Shown piece after piece: positions 15,865-21,191 of a stretch of 21,191 nucleotides of DNA. Under the pieces are notes generated by a model. That model was not told the DNA's origin. It worked only from the letters and a program-made list of their open reading frames with translations, and did no database searches. Positions within the stretch are counted from its first letter, which is position 1. Every line of letters starts with the position of its first letter. The stretch is from CANGYM01 sp044372405 (lineage in GTDB: Bacteria; Pseudomonadota; Alphaproteobacteria; JAJTHO01; CANGYM01): contig JBILRW010000024.1 in NCBI GenBank assembly GCA_044372405.1, forward strand, positions 1-21,191, in the 5' to 3' direction. Both the position numbers and the translations under genes were made by a program.

Positions 15865-16244
15865 CCTGGCGGATTGTCTTAACCAAGGACGCCAGCAAAG
15901 ATGCCGAAAAAATCCTAAAATCCCCCTTAAAGCCCAAAGCGGACGGGCTTATCCCCATGTTAAGGCAAGATCCTTGGCGAACGCCGCCCCCCTATAAAAA
16001 TCTGGTGGGGGATTTACGGGGGCTGTGTTCCCGTCGTATTAACCTAAAACATCGTGTGATTTATCAGGTTTATGAAGCGGAGCGCACCGTGAAAATCCTT
16101 CGTTTGTGGACGTATTGTGGAGGACTTACACATAACCCTTGTCATTGCGAGCGCAGCCAAGCAATCCAGAAATACCCGCAGCGGAAAAACTGGATTGCCA
16201 CGCCTCCTACGGAGGCTCGCAATGACGTTGCGCGTGAGTCCTAA
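15861..16244 (+). CDS. YoeB/Txe-type mRNA interferase with repeat-derived C-terminal extension (possibly inactive)
   Basis: The first ~86 residues match YoeB/Txe toxins, ribosome-dependent RNases of the RelE fold: PPPYKNLVGDLRGLCSRRI (42-60), HRVIYQVYEAE (64-74) and VKILRLWTY (77-85). Normal length is about 84-90 residues; this frame runs to 127. The extra residues 88-127 are encoded by repeat copy 2. Where YoeB has the terminal catalytic His-Tyr (H83-Y84 in E. coli), this protein reads Y85-C86, so the native end is altered just where the repeat joins. R65 is kept. The ATG at 15861 overlaps the antitoxin stop; a GTG at 15843 is less likely. It may be a damaged toxin or an active one with a new tail. 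Confidence 0.8.
   Translation: MTWRIVLTKDASKDAEKILKSPLKPKADGLIPMLRQDPWRTPPPYKNLVGDLRGLCSRRINLKHRVIYQVYEAERTVKILRLWTYCGGLTHNPCHCERSQAIQKYPQRKNWIATPPTEARNDVARES
16121..16242. repeat. MITE-like palindromic repeat, copy 2 (inserted in toxin 3' end)
   Basis: A full-length 122-bp copy, inverted relative to copy 1. Outer ends are AGGACTTAC (16121-16129) and GTGAGTCCT (16234-16242); inner arms GTCATTGCGAG (16141-16151) and CTCGCAATGAC (16216-16226) are perfect and 86 bp across, as in copy 1. The plus strand is open through the whole element in the toxin frame (peptide with CHCERSQAIQK), and the stop TAA uses its last base. It ends 4 bp before the trmD ATG, so its right end occupies the position of the trmD ribosome-binding site. 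Confidence 0.88.
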
Positions 16245-16246
16245 CT

Positions 16247-16981
16247 ATGGAAACAACTACCCCCCCACCCTTTTCCGCCACCCTCATCACTGTTTTTCCC
16301 GAAGTTTTTCCCGGACCGCTGGGGATATCGGTGACGGGGCGGGCACTGGGGACGCTGTGGTCCCTGGACACGGTGGATTTAAAACAGTTTGTCACGGGGC
16401 CCTTTGGCCGCGTGGATGATGCGCCGTTTGGGGGGGGCGCGGGGATGGTGCTTCGGCCCGATGTTATGGGGGCGGCGCTGGAGAGTTTTGATTTTAGCGG
16501 GCGGCCCTCTTATTATCTCTCCCCCCGGGGGCCCCGATTTACCCAGGAAAAGGCGGTGTCTTTGGCGGCAGGTCCGGGCGTTGTGCTGCTGTGTGGCCGG
16601 TACGAGGGGCTGGATCAACGGGTTTTGGATCATTACGGCATTCAGGAAATCAGCCTGGGGGATTATGTTGTCAGTGGCGGCGAAATTCCGGCCATGGCGC
16701 TGCTGGATGCGTGCGTGCGCTTATTGCCCGGGGTAATGGGCAATCAGGACAGCGGGACGGAGGAGAGTTTTTCATCATCACTTCTGGAATATCCCCATTA
16801 TACCAGGCCCGCGCAATGGCAGGGTAGAGATGTACCAAATGTCTTGCGTTCGGGGCATCATGCTGCTATTAAAGCGTGGCGCAGGGATCAGGCTGAGCAG
16901 GTTACCCGTGACCGAAGGCCCGATTTGTGGGAAAATTATACCTCTGGCAGCCCCCCAGAGATTTTTTTGAAGGATGATTGA
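16247..16981 (+). CDS. trmD: tRNA (guanine-N1)-methyltransferase TrmD
   Basis: The 244-residue SPOUT enzyme makes m1G37 in tRNAs reading CNN codons, which prevents +1 frameshifting; it is essential in most bacteria. Markers: FPEVFPGPLG (17-26), FGGGAGMVLRP (61-71), LCGRYEGLDQR (115-125), the trefoil-knot AdoMet-binding EISLGDYVVSGGE (134-146) and catalytic-region D168. No better start than ATG 16247 exists. No Shine-Dalgarno is seen: repeat copy 2 ends at 16242. The usual upstream partners rpsP and rimM are absent; the toxin-antitoxin pair is there instead. rplS follows after 3 nt. Confidence 0.96.
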   Translation: METTTPPPFSATLITVFPEVFPGPLGISVTGRALGTLWSLDTVDLKQFVTGPFGRVDDAPFGGGAGMVLRPDVMGAALESFDFSGRPSYYLSPRGPRFTQEKAVSLAAGPGVVLLCGRYEGLDQRVLDHYGIQEISLGDYVVSGGEIPAMALLDACVRLLPGVMGNQDSGTEESFSSSLLEYPHYTRPAQWQGRDVPNVLRSGHHAAIKAWRRDQAEQVTRDRRPDLWENYTSGSPPEIFLKDD

Positions 16982-16984
16982 GAC

Positions 16985-17422
16985 ATGAATTTAATTGAAA
17001 CGTTAAATGCCGAACACCAGGCAGCCCTGTCAGAGGGAAAAAAAATCCCCACGTTTGCCCCTGGTGATACCATCTCTGTGGCGGTTAAAATTAAAGAGGG
17101 TGACCGCGAGCGGATTCAGGCCTATGAGGGCGTTTGTATTGCCAGAAATAATCGGGGCCTTCACTCAACCTTTACGGTGCGCAAAATTTCCTATGGTGAA
17201 GGGGTTGAGCGTGTATTTCCCCTGTATTCCCAATTAATCGACACCATTACCCTGGTGCGTCGGGGTCATGTGCGTCGGGCAAAATTGTATTATTTGCGTG
17301 ATCTAACCGGCAAAGCCGCCCGTATCCGCGAGCGTACCACCGGTGCCGGCTTCCGCGGCGCGGCCAGAGCTGCCAAGACCGCTGCTAAGACCGCTGCCAA
17401 GTCATCGACCCCCGTATCATAA
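16985..17422 (+). CDS. rplS: 50S ribosomal protein L19
   Basis: A 145-residue L19, located at the 30S-50S interface. The core is typical (FAPGDTISVAVKIKEGDRERIQAYEG, then LYSQLIDTITLVRRGHVRRAKLYYLRDLTGKAARIRER). The C-terminal ~25 residues form an Ala/Lys tail with a repeated AAKT unit; such tails vary between alphaproteobacteria. It begins 3 nt after the trmD stop, with AGGA about 10 nt before the ATG inside trmD, so the two are co-translated. Confidence 0.97.
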   Translation: MNLIETLNAEHQAALSEGKKIPTFAPGDTISVAVKIKEGDRERIQAYEGVCIARNNRGLHSTFTVRKISYGEGVERVFPLYSQLIDTITLVRRGHVRRAKLYYLRDLTGKAARIRERTTGAGFRGAARAAKTAAKTAAKSSTPVS

Positions 17423-17443
17423 AAAACGTTTAGAGGTTTCGTC

Positions 17444-17578
17444 ATGAAAAGAACATATCAGCCCAGCAATCTGGTTCGTAAACGCCGCCATGGCTTTCGC
17501 AATCGTATGGCCACAGCCAACGGTCGCGCCATCCTCAGTCGTCGCCGTCAAAAGGGCCGTCAACGTCTCTGCGCTTAA
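17444..17578 (+). CDS. rpmH: 50S ribosomal protein L34
   Basis: A 44-residue protein starting MKRTYQPSNLVRKRRHGFR and ending RRRQKGRQRLCA, a complete L34. L34 normally has a C-terminus of the GRxxLxA type, as here. AGAGG lies 7 nt before the ATG at 17444. It follows rplS by 21 nt. In most bacteria rpmH is followed by rnpA (RNase P protein) and yidC near dnaA/oriC; here the next gene is a thiol oxidoreductase and rnpA is absent. Confidence 0.96.
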   Translation: MKRTYQPSNLVRKRRHGFRNRMATANGRAILSRRRQKGRQRLCA

Positions 17579-17633
17579 CGTCAAAGAATTATCCGTTTTT
17601 TCCATCCTCCTTTACAGAAAGATCCTCAGCCCC

Positions 17634-18410
17634 ATGTCACAGAACTTTTTCCGTTTTTTTGTTGTAGGCCTTTTATTGATTATTGCGGCCTCGGTTTATC
17701 GCTATGCCGATCGCACGGTTTTAACGGGAGATGGGGCAATTTCTAAGGAACAAGTGGTAAGCATTGTCGAGGAAACCCTGCTGAAAAGACCTGAATTGGT
17801 CATCCAGGCTGCGGATCAGTATCGTAAAACTATGGAACAAAAAGAAAACGAAGACCGTCAGTCTGCCGTGTCCACGGTTAAGCCGGAATTGGCCCTGGCG
17901 GCTAAGTCCTTTCCTATTTTAGGAAACCCTGATGCCCCCATTACCATTTATGAATTTTTGGATTACAACTGCGGGTACTGCAAAATGGTCACCGCCGTCA
18001 TCAATAAAATTGTTGATCAACACAACGATGTTCGGTTTGTGATTTTAGACGCCCCCATTTTGTCGCCCTCGTCTGAAGACGCTGCCCGCGCTGCCTTGGC
18101 GGCCAACAAACAGGGGAAATTTAAGGCCCTGCACGATGCCATGATGGAACACAAGGGCGCCCTGTCCAAAGAAATCATTCTGGACATCGCCAAAAAGGCT
18201 GGCCTAGATGTTGAAAAACTAAAAACCGACATGACCAGTGACGAAGTTTCCAAAAGCCTGGATGCGTCCCGTACCTTTGCCCAGCGACTGAGATTAAACG
18301 GAACCCCCAGCTTTTTAATTGGCGATGAATTCATTCCCGGTGCCATTGGCGAAGAAAACCTTCTGAAAAAAATTGAAGACCTGCGCAACCCAGCCCCTGC
18401 AAAAAAGTAA
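17634..18410 (+). CDS. DsbA-family (Com1-like) periplasmic thiol:disulfide oxidoreductase
   Basis: A 258-residue protein with an N-terminal hydrophobic signal or anchor (about 6-21), a helical/charged linker (35-90) and a thioredoxin-fold DsbA domain (about 93-250). The redox motif is CGYC (113-116), the cis-proline loop is GTPSF with P225, and the family block PILSPSSEDAARAALAA (141-157) is clear. It would form or isomerise disulfides in the periplasm. The ATG at 17634 places the signal segment correctly; longer frames would overlap rpmH out of frame. There is no strong Shine-Dalgarno. It begins 55 nt after rpmH and may share its transcript. Confidence 0.9.
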   Translation: MSQNFFRFFVVGLLLIIAASVYRYADRTVLTGDGAISKEQVVSIVEETLLKRPELVIQAADQYRKTMEQKENEDRQSAVSTVKPELALAAKSFPILGNPDAPITIYEFLDYNCGYCKMVTAVINKIVDQHNDVRFVILDAPILSPSSEDAARAALAANKQGKFKALHDAMMEHKGALSKEIILDIAKKAGLDVEKLKTDMTSDEVSKSLDASRTFAQRLRLNGTPSFLIGDEFIPGAIGEENLLKKIEDLRNPAPAKK

Positions 18411-18424
18411 ATCTTGTTGGGACG

Positions 18425-18868
18425 ATCAGGGCCCCGCGGAGGCGATGTGGCCCCCCACGATTGGATTTTTCCACCAAACCCTCCCTTTTTAAAAGAGAAT
18501 TTTTCCAGCTATAGCTGCGCGTCAGCCCATGGTTTTGTCGCGCAAAATCGTGAAAATGGGCCACACTGAAGTCACGGTACCGTTCCTGATACAGACGTGT
18601 TATCGCCTCAACCTCCACATCCGCCGCCTTATGAGGACTCTCCCGACCCAACCGACCATCCCGCAACGCCAATACCATGCGCATCATACCCTTTACGCAA
18701 ACGATAAAAATGCCGCACGCTGAAACCCAGCAGTTCAGATGCCTCCTTCGCATCTAAACTCTTTGATTTATAAACATTCTCAAACGTCGCTATCCCTATG
18801 CCCTCAATCAGAGCACGATCCCCACTAACCATCCAAACCTCGCTTATGGAAATGAAATTCCCCATCAA
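18425..18868 (-). pseudogene. frameshifted, truncated helix-turn-helix transposase (ISNCY-like) remnant
   Basis: On the minus strand from 18868 one frame gives MMGNFISISEV... and then SLDAKEASELLGFSVRHFYRLRKGYDAHG, the HTH region of an IS transposase. A one-base shift near 18650-18665 moves the reading to a second frame: LRDGRLGRESPHKA, ITRLYQERYRDFSVAHFHD, HGLTRSYSW, LLKREGLVEK and GGPHRLRG. These follow, in order, the N-terminal half of ISNCY-type transposases. Homology stops at about 18425, before the DDE catalytic core, where sequence flanking the DsbA gene begins. It is a dead remnant; the family name is from memory of the motif order. Confidence 0.65.
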
Positions 18869-18874
18869 CTAATT

Positions 18875-18913
18875 CGGACATTTAACGTGCTCACTAACCG
18901 GACATATCACGTG
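18875..18913. repeat. duplicated 15-bp IS-end-like motif
   Basis: CGGACATTTAACGTG (18875-18889) and CGGACATATCACGTG (18899-18913) are direct repeats, 13/15 identical and 24 bp apart, just outside the start of the transposase remnant. This is the place and form of transposase-binding sites at an IS terminus. The opposite IS end was not found. Confidence 0.5.
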
Positions 18914-18927
18914 TTGTTGACACCCCC

Positions 18928-18956
18928 TTGCATCGCCGAGCTCTTGGCAGTATGAA
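18928..18956 (+). promoter_or_regulatory. candidate sigma-70 promoter for purH
   Basis: TTGCAT (18928-18933) and TATGAA (18951-18956) are separated by 17 bp. Transcription would begin near 18963, leaving a leader of about 37 nt. That leader is pyrimidine-rich right up to the ATG and shows no Shine-Dalgarno. The promoter lies just beyond the IS-end repeats. Confidence 0.4.
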
Positions 18957-18999
18957 AGGGAGACCCCTGCGGTAAATTCTTTCTTTTTTTTATTTCTTT

Positions 19000-20589
19000 A
19001 TGCCCGAAACCTCTCTGATTCCCATCACGTCTGCCCTGATTTCCGTTTCGGATAAAACGGGCTTGGTGCACTTTGTCAGGGCCCTGGTGGATCGCGGCGT
19101 TTCCGTGATGTCCACGGGGGGCACCTCAGAGGCGCTGAAGGCCGCAGGTCTGCCCGTGACCGATGTTGCCAGCATCACCAAATTTCCCGAAATTCTGGAT
19201 GGTCGGGTGAAAACACTGCACCCCAAAATTTACGGGGGGATTCTGGCCAAGCGCCGGGATGCCGTCCACCAGGAACAAATGGAAAAACACGGCATTGCGC
19301 CCATTGATCTGGTGGTGGTGAATCTTTATCCTTTTGCTGACGTTTATAAAGGCGGCCATCCCTGGCAGGCCTGCATCGAAAAAATCGACGTGGGCGGTCC
19401 GGCCATGATTCGGGCAGCGGCCAAGAATTATCATGATGTGACGGTGGCCACGTCCCCTGATCATTATGATGCGATTTTACAGGCTCTGGAGACCCACAAC
19501 GGGGGTACCGATTTGGCCCTGCGCTGTCGCCTGGCGGAGGAAGCCTTTGCCCACACAGGCGCCTATGATGCCATGATTGCCGGCGCTTTTGCCAAACATC
19601 GGGGGGAACTGTTCCCGAAAACCCATATCCAGGTGGGCCATTTGAGGGAGGTCCTGCGTTACGGCGAAAATATGCACCAACGGGCGGCGCTCTATTTAAC
19701 AGGAACACCTGTGTCTTGTCCCGCCCATGCCAAACAGGTTCAGGGGAAAGAACTCAGTTATAACAACCTGAACGATGCCGATGCTGCGTTTGCCTTGGTT
19801 TCTGAGTTTTCGGAACCCACGGTAGCCATTATCAAACATGCCAATCCGTGCGGCGTGGCCTCCCATGCCACATCGCTGAGTGAGGCTTTTAAAGAAGCCT
19901 ATAACGCCGACCCCATCAGTGCCTTTGGCGGTATTGTTGCCCTGAATGCTGAGCTGGACGAGGCCATGGCCCAGGCCCTTTCCCCACATTTTCTTGAGGC
20001 TGTCATTGCCCCCAGCATCACCCACAAGGCCGAAGTTATTTTATCCGCCAAACGGTCCCTGCGTTTGCTGATTACCGGCGGGCCGTTGCCCAAAACCCAG
20101 GGTGAATGGTTTTATCAAACACTCAGCGGTGGGTTTTTGCTGCAAGATCGTGATTTGGCCCAGTATGACCCCGAAACCTTTCGCGTTGTGACCCAGCGGG
20201 CGCCGAATCAACGGGAAATGCGGGATCTGCTCTTTGCTATGCGGGTCGTCCGCCATGTGAAATCCAACGCCATTGTGTACGCCAAAAATGGCATCACAGT
20301 GGGTATTGGCGCAGGACAAATGAGCCGCGTTGATGCCGCCCGCCTGGCCGCCCAAAAGGCCCAGGATATCGCTGCGCATTTAGGCAAAGAAAACGCCGAG
20401 ACCCAAGGGTCCGTGGTGGCCTCCGATGCCTTTTTCCCCTTTGCCGATGGCTTGATTGCGGCCATTAAAGCCGGCGCCACCGCCGTTGTTCAACCGGGGG
20501 GATCCAAGCGCGACGAAGACGTCATCGCCGCCGCCGATGCCCACGGTATTGCCATGCTGTTTACGGGCATTCGGGCCTTTCGCCATTAA
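19000..20589 (+). CDS. purH: bifunctional AICAR transformylase / IMP cyclohydrolase
   Basis: The 529-residue protein catalyses the last two steps to IMP: formylation of AICAR by 10-formyl-THF and ring closure. The MGS-like cyclohydrolase domain occupies about 1-200 (ALISVSDKTGLVHF, MSTGGTSEALKAAG, GGILAKRRD, DVGGPAMIRAAAKN). The transformylase follows, with KHANPCGVAS around residue 280 carrying the catalytic Lys-His, SAFGGIVALN, and the C-terminal VVQPGGSKRDEDVIAAADAHG. Length is normal. The first ATG (19000) gives the expected N-terminus. No Shine-Dalgarno is visible. It stands alone; the folate it uses links it to the cyclo-ligase at the window's other end. Confidence 0.97.
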   Translation: MPETSLIPITSALISVSDKTGLVHFVRALVDRGVSVMSTGGTSEALKAAGLPVTDVASITKFPEILDGRVKTLHPKIYGGILAKRRDAVHQEQMEKHGIAPIDLVVVNLYPFADVYKGGHPWQACIEKIDVGGPAMIRAAAKNYHDVTVATSPDHYDAILQALETHNGGTDLALRCRLAEEAFAHTGAYDAMIAGAFAKHRGELFPKTHIQVGHLREVLRYGENMHQRAALYLTGTPVSCPAHAKQVQGKELSYNNLNDADAAFALVSEFSEPTVAIIKHANPCGVASHATSLSEAFKEAYNADPISAFGGIVALNAELDEAMAQALSPHFLEAVIAPSITHKAEVILSAKRSLRLLITGGPLPKTQGEWFYQTLSGGFLLQDRDLAQYDPETFRVVTQRAPNQREMRDLLFAMRVVRHVKSNAIVYAKNGITVGIGAGQMSRVDAARLAAQKAQDIAAHLGKENAETQGSVVASDAFFPFADGLIAAIKAGATAVVQPGGSKRDEDVIAAADAHGIAMLFTGIRAFRH

Positions 20590-20597
20590 AAAAAACC

Positions 20598-20626
20598 TTG
20601 ACGCACCCCCCATCTATGCCGCAAAT
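20598..20626 (+). promoter_or_regulatory. candidate promoter for the tRNA pair
   Basis: TTGACG (20598-20603), a 17-bp spacer and GCAAAT (20621-20626, weak -10) precede tRNA-Gly by about 18 bp. The bases just after the -10 are GC-rich (GGGGGC, 20629-20634), as in the discriminators of stringently controlled stable-RNA promoters. Confidence 0.35.
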
Positions 20627-20644
20627 AAGGGGGCTTCTAATGAT

Positions 20645-20718
20645 GCGGGTGTAGCTCAATGGTAGAGTTCCAGCCTTCCAAGCTGGCTGTGAGGGTTCGA
20701 TCCCCTTCACCCGCTCCA
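20645..20718 (+). tRNA. tRNA-Gly (anticodon TCC)
   Basis: A 74-nt tRNA with encoded CCA. The acceptor stem GCGGGTG pairs fully with CACCCGC, the anticodon arm CCAGC-CTTCCAA-GCTGG is perfect with anticodon TCC, and the T loop is GGTTCGATC. Discriminator U73 suits glycine. It reads GGA and GGG codons. Confidence 0.97.
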
Positions 20719-20729
20719 TTTTTCATTAT

Positions 20730-20818
20730 GGGGATATGGCGGAACCGGTAGACGCAACGGACTTAAAATCCGTCGGCCTTTAACAGCCGTGCCAGTTCGA
20801 CTCTGGCTATCCCCACCA
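20730..20818 (+). tRNA. tRNA-Leu (anticodon TAA)
   Basis: An 89-nt class II tRNA with encoded CCA. The acceptor stem GGGGATA pairs with TATCCCC, the anticodon arm ACGGA-CTTAAAA-TCCGT gives anticodon TAA, the long variable arm is CGGC-CTTTAACA-GCCG, and the T arm is present. Discriminator A73 is the leucine identity base. It lies 11 nt after tRNA-Gly and is probably co-transcribed. Confidence 0.97.
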
Positions 20819-20826
20819 AAGTCCGT

Positions 20827-20940
20827 AGATCCGATAATTGTTAGGCAGGGAATATGCTGTTGTTTACCCTCATTTTTTAAGGCATCCAGCTGGTTTTTGG
20901 GCAGGCGCATGGTGATGCGCGAAAAACAAAGCCTGATATG
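20827..20940 (-). pseudogene. remnant resembling a ribbon-helix-helix (CopG/BrnA-like) antitoxin
   Basis: The minus strand reads FSRITMRLPKNQLDALKNEG and then KQQHIPCLTIIGS, close to the 'RLPKxxLdalK...giPyqtLI' pattern of ribbon-helix-helix antitoxins. The N-terminal part is missing, and after IIGS the similarity ends about 8 bp from the tRNA-Leu 3' end. An ATG at 20910 exists but the frame then runs into tRNA sequence. It is at most a fragment. Confidence 0.35.
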
Positions 20941-21191
20941 AAAAAAAACTTAGCGAATCAATCGTAACTCCCTCTCTAATTCCGCGATCTTCTTGTCGCG
21001 TTCGTCCATTCACCCTGTTTATTTTATTCTGATTTTTAAGCCGAGCGAATTCTTCGGATACCTAGGGATTTATACCAATTCACTTTCAAAAATATACGAA
21101 TCTCGTCGTCATCCCGGACCAGATACTGTCTTTCGGGTCAAGGGGAAAATGATGTGTGGGTTTGGTATTGGGGGGATCATTGCCGCCCCCC
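20941..21191. other. non-coding tail of the window, partly repeat-like
   Basis: No gene is supported here. A 19-residue minus-strand frame (20950-21009, MDERDKKIAELERELRLIR) is coil-like but has a stop codon directly before its ATG and no usable ribosome site. From about 21090 the sequence (CGTCATCCCGGACCAG, then TCTTTCGGGTCAAG) resembles the dispersed 'GTCATCCCGGA' repeats common in alphaproteobacteria, cut by the window edge. No second copy lies in this window. Confidence 0.3.

Noticed and set aside
16117..16419. Plus-strand open frame MEDLHITLVIASAAKQS... running into trmD
   Set aside because: It reads repeat copy 2 in another frame and then trmD out of frame; no independent support.
20950..21009. 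19-residue minus-strand frame with a coiled-coil-like sequence
   Set aside because: A stop codon lies directly before the ATG, the purine tract is too close to act as a ribosome site, and nothing else supports it.
1..21191. CRISPR array, prophage genes or a defence island
   Set aside because: No regularly spaced direct repeats, cas-like genes, phage structural genes or defence nucleases are present; the only defence-like item is the toxin-antitoxin pair.

Overview
The window looks like a piece of an alphaproteobacterial chromosome with roughly balanced base composition. The affiliation is inferred from family-level sequence character: an N-terminally extended family-4 uracil-DNA glycosylase, a prephenate dehydratase whose ACT domain carries ESY rather than ESRP, and a DsbA/Com1-type thiol oxidoreductase. 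A small repeat translates into the 'CHCERS..IQ / VIASAAKQS' peptides often seen in repeat-rich genomes such as intracellular alphaproteobacteria (Rickettsiales, Holosporales). A repeat-bearing, somewhat rearranged, host-associated relative of Holosporales is possible but not proven. Most genes are housekeeping.

Layout. 1-186 is the 3' end of an unidentified gene. 183-4031 (minus) is a tight operon: MsbA-type ABC exporter, cytoplasmic amidase, prephenate dehydratase, 5-formyl-THF cyclo-ligase, with 3-nt, 4-nt and 8-nt junctions. 4182-4306 holds repeat copy 1. 4327-8278 (plus) carries a periplasmic solute-binding protein of the Fe(III) family, overlapped by mnmA, then a soluble receiver/histidine-kinase protein. 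8305-10131 (minus) is typA. 10433-11721 (plus) is a two-gene unit, a NYN-domain nuclease-like protein and a family-5 uracil-DNA glycosylase, with overlapping stop and start. 11769-11854 is a decayed repeat copy. rpsG and rpsL (minus) follow, with no fusA or tuf behind rpsG. A TPR lipoprotein (minus) then diverges from a second uracil-DNA glycosylase (family 4).

15597-16244 is a YefM/YoeB-type toxin-antitoxin pair. The toxin's last ~40 codons are read from repeat copy 2, and that copy ends 4 bp before the trmD start. trmD, rplS, rpmH (44 aa) and a DsbA-family gene follow. 18425-18913 contains a frameshifted, truncated transposase and a duplicated IS-end-like motif. purH, tRNA-Gly(TCC) and tRNA-Leu(TAA) come next. 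The final 373 bp hold only an antitoxin-like remnant and repeat-like sequence.

Functional themes are translation (S7, S12, L19, L34, TrmD, MnmA, TypA, two tRNAs), uracil repair (two different Fe-S-superfamily UDGs), envelope work (exporter, amidase, DsbA, lipoprotein) and core metabolism (purH, pheA, folate salvage). The most notable signal is the ~122-bp palindromic mobile repeat. Its three copies share an 86-bp core length; one has rewritten the C-terminus of a toxin and supplies the sequence just upstream of an essential tRNA methyltransferase gene.
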